From Acinetobacter sp. WCHA45 (GTDB taxonomy: Bacteria; Pseudomonadota; Gammaproteobacteria; Pseudomonadales; Moraxellaceae), in assembly GCF_002165255.2 (NCBI RefSeq), contig NZ_CP028561.1, positions 1,426,001-1,490,000 of the forward strand: a stretch of DNA of 64,000 nt. Reading direction: 5' to 3'. Of this stretch, positions 60,631 through 64,000 are shown piece by piece. Under the pieces are notes generated by a model. It did not search any database and had not been told where the DNA came from. It was given only the letters and a program-made list of their open reading frames with translations. The position numbers and the translations under genes are program-made. Position 1 is the first letter of the stretch. Each line of letters starts with the position of its first letter.

Positions 60631-60718
60631 GTTTGAAATGATTTAGATGTGCAAATGTGACGCAAGTGTGTCTTAGGTCTTAATCTAAAGAAAAGCTACA
60701 GTTCAATTTAGGAATCAG

Positions 60719-61213
60719 ATGATGATTGAAGCAAATGACTTTAGAAATGCGATGTCTTTACTGACAAGTGCAGTGAATGTGGTGACTACAGCGGGAGCAT
60801 CTGGTCGTCATGGATTTACCGCATCTGCTGTATGTAGCGTTACGGATACACCTCCGACATTATTGGTGTGTATGAATACAGCCTCTAGGTCACATGCACA
60901 TTTTATTGAAAATGAAACTTTAACTGTGAATGTTCTAGGCGCGCAACATCAGCATATTTCTAATGTGTTTTCCTCTAAGTTGACGTCTGAAGAGCGGTTT
61001 AAACATGGAACTTGGACTAAATTAAAAACAGGTGCACCTGTTTTAGAGGACGCTCTTGTTAGTTTTGATTGTCAGATTGAACAAATTCAGGAAGTAGGAA
61101 CACATACTATTTTTATTTGCCGTACAGTTGCTATTCAAAAAAGTCAGCATGAACATAGTCTGGTGTATTTTAATCGTGCTTATCACCAAGTAGGTGAGAC
61201 TGAAGTTGCTTAA
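60719..61213 (+). CDS. Flavin reductase family protein
   Basis: A 164-residue protein of the HpaC/flavin-reductase-like fold: SAVNVVTTAGASGRHGFTAS, VTDTPPTLLVCMNTASRSHA and LTVNVL are the usual FMN-binding segments. Such enzymes supply reduced FMN. Next to oxygen-dependent mesD/mesX it probably provides reduced flavin to the MesD-MesX reaction. AGGA lies 5-8 bases before two consecutive ATG codons. Confidence 0.9.
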   Translation: MMIEANDFRNAMSLLTSAVNVVTTAGASGRHGFTASAVCSVTDTPPTLLVCMNTASRSHAHFIENETLTVNVLGAQHQHISNVFSSKLTSEERFKHGTWTKLKTGAPVLEDALVSFDCQIEQIQEVGTHTIFICRTVAIQKSQHEHSLVYFNRAYHQVGETEVA

Positions 61214-61264
61214 ACCAACATTCGCTATTCATCTAATATTAACCTTCAATCAAGTAAGTATGTC

Positions 61265-62065
61265 GTGGAATTAATCATTTTTTTAGCTATAGGTGCATTA
61301 GCGGGATTCGCTGCTGGACTTTTTGGTGTAGGTGGTGGGCTGATCATTGTACCGCTTTTATATGTTGTCTTTACACAAATGGGCTATGATCCTGAAGTTG
61401 TGATGCATCTTGCTTTGGGTACTTCATTAGCCACGATTATTGTGACGTCTATCAGCTCATTAATGGCGCATAATAAAAATGGTGCAGTCATTTGGACTGT
61501 ATTCAAAAATCTGACTCCTGGTTTAGTCATTGGGTCATTTTTTGGTGCGGGTATTGCAGGATTACTATCAAGGGAACACTTGCAACTGATTATTGGTGTT
61601 TTTGTGATTTGGGTTGCATACCAAATGTTTATTGGAGCCAAAAAAGTAATAGATCAGAATAAAGTCCTTCCATCAACGACTAAACAGGTGTTCGCAGGTA
61701 CAGGAATAGGCATAGCATCAGCAATTTTTGGTATTGGTGGAGGTAGTCTAACCGTACCTTATTTAAATCATCACGGTGTAGTCATGCAAAAAGCAGTTGG
61801 AACATCTGCTGCATGTGGCTTACCTATCGCAATCGCAGGTGCGCTAGGGTTTATGTTATTTGGTATGAAAGAACAAATAAATGTTCCGAATAGCATTGGT
61901 TTTGTTCATATTTATGCATTTCTGGGTATCAGTGCGATGAGCTTTTTCACTGCAAAGCTAGGTGCCAAAGTGGCACATGCTTTATCACCTCAAATGTTAA
62001 AAAAATGCTTTGCTGTACTACTGTTGTTTGTCGGATGTTTTTTCCTGTTTAAAGGGATATTTTAG
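61265..62065 (+). CDS. TauE/SafE-family membrane transporter
   Basis: A 266-residue inner-membrane protein with about eight helices and the internal duplication of the TauE/SafE family: GFAAGLFGVGGGLIIVPLL near residue 14 and SAIFGIGGGSLTVPYL near residue 157. Members export sulfite or sulfoacetate or take up related anions. Start is GTG. It follows the flavin reductase by 51 bases and may belong to the methionine-sulfur cluster. Confidence 0.88.
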   Translation: MELIIFLAIGALAGFAAGLFGVGGGLIIVPLLYVVFTQMGYDPEVVMHLALGTSLATIIVTSISSLMAHNKNGAVIWTVFKNLTPGLVIGSFFGAGIAGLLSREHLQLIIGVFVIWVAYQMFIGAKKVIDQNKVLPSTTKQVFAGTGIGIASAIFGIGGGSLTVPYLNHHGVVMQKAVGTSAACGLPIAIAGALGFMLFGMKEQINVPNSIGFVHIYAFLGISAMSFFTAKLGAKVAHALSPQMLKKCFAVLLLFVGCFFLFKGIF

Positions 62066-62091
62066 AATTAAGTGAATCTCTTTCTGGCTAA

Positions 62092-62118
62092 TAAAAGCCC
62101 ATCATGTATGGGCTTTTA
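62092..62118. terminator. Bidirectional terminator
   Basis: TAAAAGCCCAT and ATGGGCTTTTA form a perfect 11-bp stem around 5 bases, with A and T runs. It lies between the TauE gene and the minus-strand DUF1826 gene. Confidence 0.8.
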
Positions 62119-62168
62119 TGTACTAGAGTTTAATAGATTTATTTTTTAACCATTTGAAATATAAATAA

Positions 62169-62867
62169 TTAACAAATTAAGAGTAGTCTATATTCGCCTT
62201 CATTTTCAATAGGTGCCCTATGAACACAAGGTAAAACGTGCTGCATTGGGTGATCAACTGCTAGACGCCAAAGATGTCCTAAACCTAAGTTTAAAGGTCT
62301 TGCATCAGGAAGCGGCTGGTAATGTAAATCGAAGAAATAATCTTGTAGAAAACTTTCAAACTCAGCTTCTGAGCCATGATGTAATTCTTTCAGTTTCTCT
62401 CTGATTTCGGGAATCAAAACTTTTTGCTTAACTTGATCGCTTGGCAAAATTTCACTTGCTGCGCCGTAATAAGTACATAAAAAAGTATCAGTTGGGATAG
62501 GGGAACGATCAACATGAAATGAATACACATCAGTTGAAATAAAATTTAACTCATCATCACGTTCGTAATTTTGAATTAAGTTAAGGGTAGGTGAAGCTCC
62601 GAAATCACTTAATAGCTGCATATCTTTTAAGATGATTTCTCTTGCTAAATGACCTTGTTCGGAAAGTTGCAAAGCCAATAAATCATCAACCGAAACCTCA
62701 GTGATATTTTCCTTTAGTTCAAGCTGTTTTACGATTTCTTGAAAATCTCCATTCAGGTTTCTATACCAACAAATCGCATTTCTATCTGCTTGAAAATTAG
62801 AACCGACAAGTTCGGAGAAACTAGAAACCATGCTAATTTGCTTGTGGTCAGAAAATGCATTCTTCAT
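62169..62867 (-). CDS. DUF1826 protein
   Basis: A 232-residue soluble protein of the DUF1826 family, recognised from the C-terminal segments GHLWRLAVDHPMQHVLPCVH and EYRLLLIC and the VDRSPIPTDTFLCTYYGAAS region. Several His and Cys residues could bind metal; some DUF1826 genes accompany zinc-responsive genes, but no such neighbour is present. No strong ribosome binding site precedes the ATG. Confidence 0.8.
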   Translation of the reverse strand: MKNAFSDHKQISMVSSFSELVGSNFQADRNAICWYRNLNGDFQEIVKQLELKENITEVSVDDLLALQLSEQGHLAREIILKDMQLLSDFGASPTLNLIQNYERDDELNFISTDVYSFHVDRSPIPTDTFLCTYYGAASEILPSDQVKQKVLIPEIREKLKELHHGSEAEFESFLQDYFFDLHYQPLPDARPLNLGLGHLWRLAVDHPMQHVLPCVHRAPIENEGEYRLLLIC

Positions 62868-63144
62868 AAAAAGAAGTTTATCAAAAAGAAATTATGTTTA
62901 ATGATACACAGTTCGATCACGTTAACAACGATAGGTTGAATCGTATTTTTCAAACATTTATCTTTTCATACCTTATAACAATGAAATAAAGTGTTTTAAA
63001 TAGATACTGAGAATGATACTTTCCATAAATCGTTATGAGCAAATTTATGCTCAAAAACTTACATAAAAAAGAATTTTGCGCAAATATCTTCACAAATATA
63101 AAAAAATAGAGTACTTTTGAGAAAATAATTGCTCATTCATATCA
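62868..63144. other. AT-rich intergenic, no feature recognised
   Basis: No gene, terminator or clear repeat was seen in this stretch upstream of the HipA-like fragment. Confidence 0.4.
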
Positions 63145-63288
63145 ATGAAGAAATTAACAATACAGGCGTTACTTGATCAAAGTTGGTTTGATATTGCTGA
63201 ACTTACGCTATTAGAACCGAAACTAGGCTCAGCAAGCGCTAGTGAATTAGCTTACGAGTATGCCAGCGCTTTCATTCGACTATGTTGA
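63145..63288 (+). pseudogene. N-terminal fragment of a HipA-family toxin
   Basis: A 47-codon frame starts MKKLTIQALLDQSWFDIAEL and continues LLEPKLGSASASELAYEYAS before TGA. The W-x-DIAEL, acidic-Pro and LxYEYA pattern resembles the first strands of HipA-family kinases. The kinase domain is missing, so the gene is a remnant or has been cut by a nonsense mutation. The assignment is moderate. Confidence 0.45.
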
Positions 63289-63315
63289 AGCTAAATTAGA
63301 AAGATGAGAACTATT

Positions 63316-63624
63316 ATGAATATAAAAAATCAGACTCAAGATCGTCAGCAAGTTCTTATTGATCTATATATGCAGTACTTATTGAATGAAATAACATTAG
63401 GACAATTATTGACGTATTTACGAAAAAACATTCTGAGTATGTCTCAGGAACAATATGCAAATTTAGTCGGCATAAGTCGCAGGACATTAACTGATATTGA
63501 GCAAGACAAAGGAAAACTTACTCAATCTGTTTTAGATAAGGTCTTTAAACCACTTGGGTTGAAAGCAGGACTTGTACCAACTCATGAGCACATTGTGAGA
63601 AAGATTATGAAACCATCAGAATGA
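63316..63624 (+). CDS. Helix-turn-helix (Xre/HipB-like) DNA-binding protein
   Basis: A 102-residue protein whose residues 30-85 form an Xre-type helix-turn-helix (LRKNILSMSQEQYANLVGIS, RTLTDIEQDKG). This is the HipB-like antitoxin pattern. It follows the HipA fragment, the reverse of the normal hipB-hipA order, and no intact hipA is near. An ATG at 63304 is also in frame. It may be an orphan antitoxin or an independent regulator. Confidence 0.75.
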   Translation: MNIKNQTQDRQQVLIDLYMQYLLNEITLGQLLTYLRKNILSMSQEQYANLVGISRRTLTDIEQDKGKLTQSVLDKVFKPLGLKAGLVPTHEHIVRKIMKPSE

Positions 63625-63633
63625 GATCAATGG

Positions 63634-63676
63634 CTCAGTAACGTGATGTATAATCTTAGATCATCACATTACTAAG
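63634..63676. terminator. Imperfect inverted repeat after the HTH gene
   Basis: CTCAGTAACGTGATG (63634-63648) pairs with CATCACATTACTAAG (63662-63676) at 13 of 15 positions around a 13-base loop. There is no T-run, so it may be an operator or a weak terminator. Confidence 0.4.
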
Positions 63677-63761
63677 CTATGACAACAAACAGTATTGTGT
63701 AGGCCACAGTCTTAGATATTCTATTTAACATAATATACATTATACGCAATTATTATTGTAA

Positions 63762-63805
63762 CTCCAAAATAGAAATGTCCGGTTTCTCCAAAGTAAAAAT
63801 GTCCG
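63762..63805 (+). repeat. Direct repeats at the end of the insertion sequence
   Basis: Two 20-bp repeats starting CTCCAAA and ending AAATGTCCG lie at 63762-63781 and 63786-63805, identical at 18 of 20 positions and 24 bp apart. They precede the transposase start and probably are transposase-binding sites near the left end of the element. Confidence 0.6.
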
Positions 63806-63851
63806 CTTTTAGAATATGCACTTTTGCAATTTCGTTAGCGGACGGTTTGAT

Positions 63852-64000
63852 ATGTTGGTGTCTATGTCGGATAAAGAACTTAAACGATTGTCGGTCTTGC
63901 AAGAAATCTGTGATCAACGCATAACTCAATCCCAGGCTGCTCAGCTACTTCATATTTCAGAACGTCAGATCAGACGCTTACTGCAGAAATACAAAGCTCA
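63852..64000 (+). mobile_element. Insertion sequence transposase, ISNCY-like, cut by the window end
   Basis: The frame from the ATG at 63852 reads MLVSMSDKELKRLSVLQEIC and then an N-terminal helix-turn-helix (TQSQAAQLLHISERQIRRLL) that is common in ISNCY- and IS481-like transposases. It is open to the last base of the window, so length and catalytic domain cannot be judged. The right end is outside the window. Confidence 0.7.

Overview
The window is AT-rich gammaproteobacterial chromosome that reads as Acinetobacter. The grounds are the gene neighbourhoods rather than any single marker: a cydP-cydA-cydB-cydX-ybgE oxidase operon, pyrG-kdsA-eno-ftsB-ispD, clpS-clpA, a PreP-like protease beside outer-membrane phospholipase A, and above all the oxygen-dependent methionine synthase pair MesX (DUF1852) and MesD, which I know chiefly from Acinetobacter. 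The species cannot be named from sequence reading alone. No rRNA, tRNA or CRISPR array was seen.

Layout. 1-6.0 kb: minus-strand cytochrome bd operon, then a DUF1449-like membrane protein, a Rieske protein and a PfkB-family kinase. 6.2-10.9 kb: PreP-like protease, pldA, and a C39-like protein. 10.97-16.6 kb: an accessory minus-strand operon resembling Zorya anti-phage defence: an unknown 104-residue protein, a ZorA-like MotA/TolQ channel with a very long coiled-coil tail, two tandem ZorB-like OmpA/MotB proteins (one with an extra Cys-rich periplasmic domain), and a ZorC-like cytosolic protein; no ZorD helicase is present. 16.8-25.8 kb: ktrAB potassium uptake, ilvA, rpiA, YgjP-like peptidase, a large lipoprotein, argC. 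25.8-31 kb: clpS, a 60-bp tandem repeat, a decayed second clpS, clpA, ynfA, and a DAHP synthase behind a terminator-containing leader. 31-36.6 kb: PadR regulator and hydrolase divergent from a FadH-like reductase, with two operator-like palindromes between; NTF2-like and SGNH proteins; remnant of an alpha/beta hydrolase. 36.9-42.6 kb: pyrG, kdsA, eno, ftsB, ispD, lipoprotein. 42.6-46.9 kb: decayed DNA, a three-gene persulfide/sulfur operon, a UDG-like gene, and transposase remnants. 46.9-53.1 kb: urea amidolyase pathway (allophanate hydrolase, urea carboxylase, GntR regulator) behind a sigma-54-like promoter and a GntR-type palindrome. 53.5-58.1 kb: OsmC-YcaO fusion and TonB-dependent receptor. 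58.5-62.1 kb: mesX-mesD-flavin reductase-TauE methionine cluster with two MetR-type boxes. 62.2-64 kb: DUF1826 protein, a HipA N-terminal fragment, an orphan HTH protein and the start of an insertion sequence cut by the window end.

The most notable signals are the Zorya-like locus with paired ZorB proteins and a disulfide-type extra domain, the clpS remnant between clpS and clpA, the regulatory sites before the urea and methionine operons, and a 15-bp motif (AAATAGCCTAAGYAA) present four times on the plus strand, always at gene boundaries. All functional calls rest on recognition of motifs and neighbours; no database search was run.
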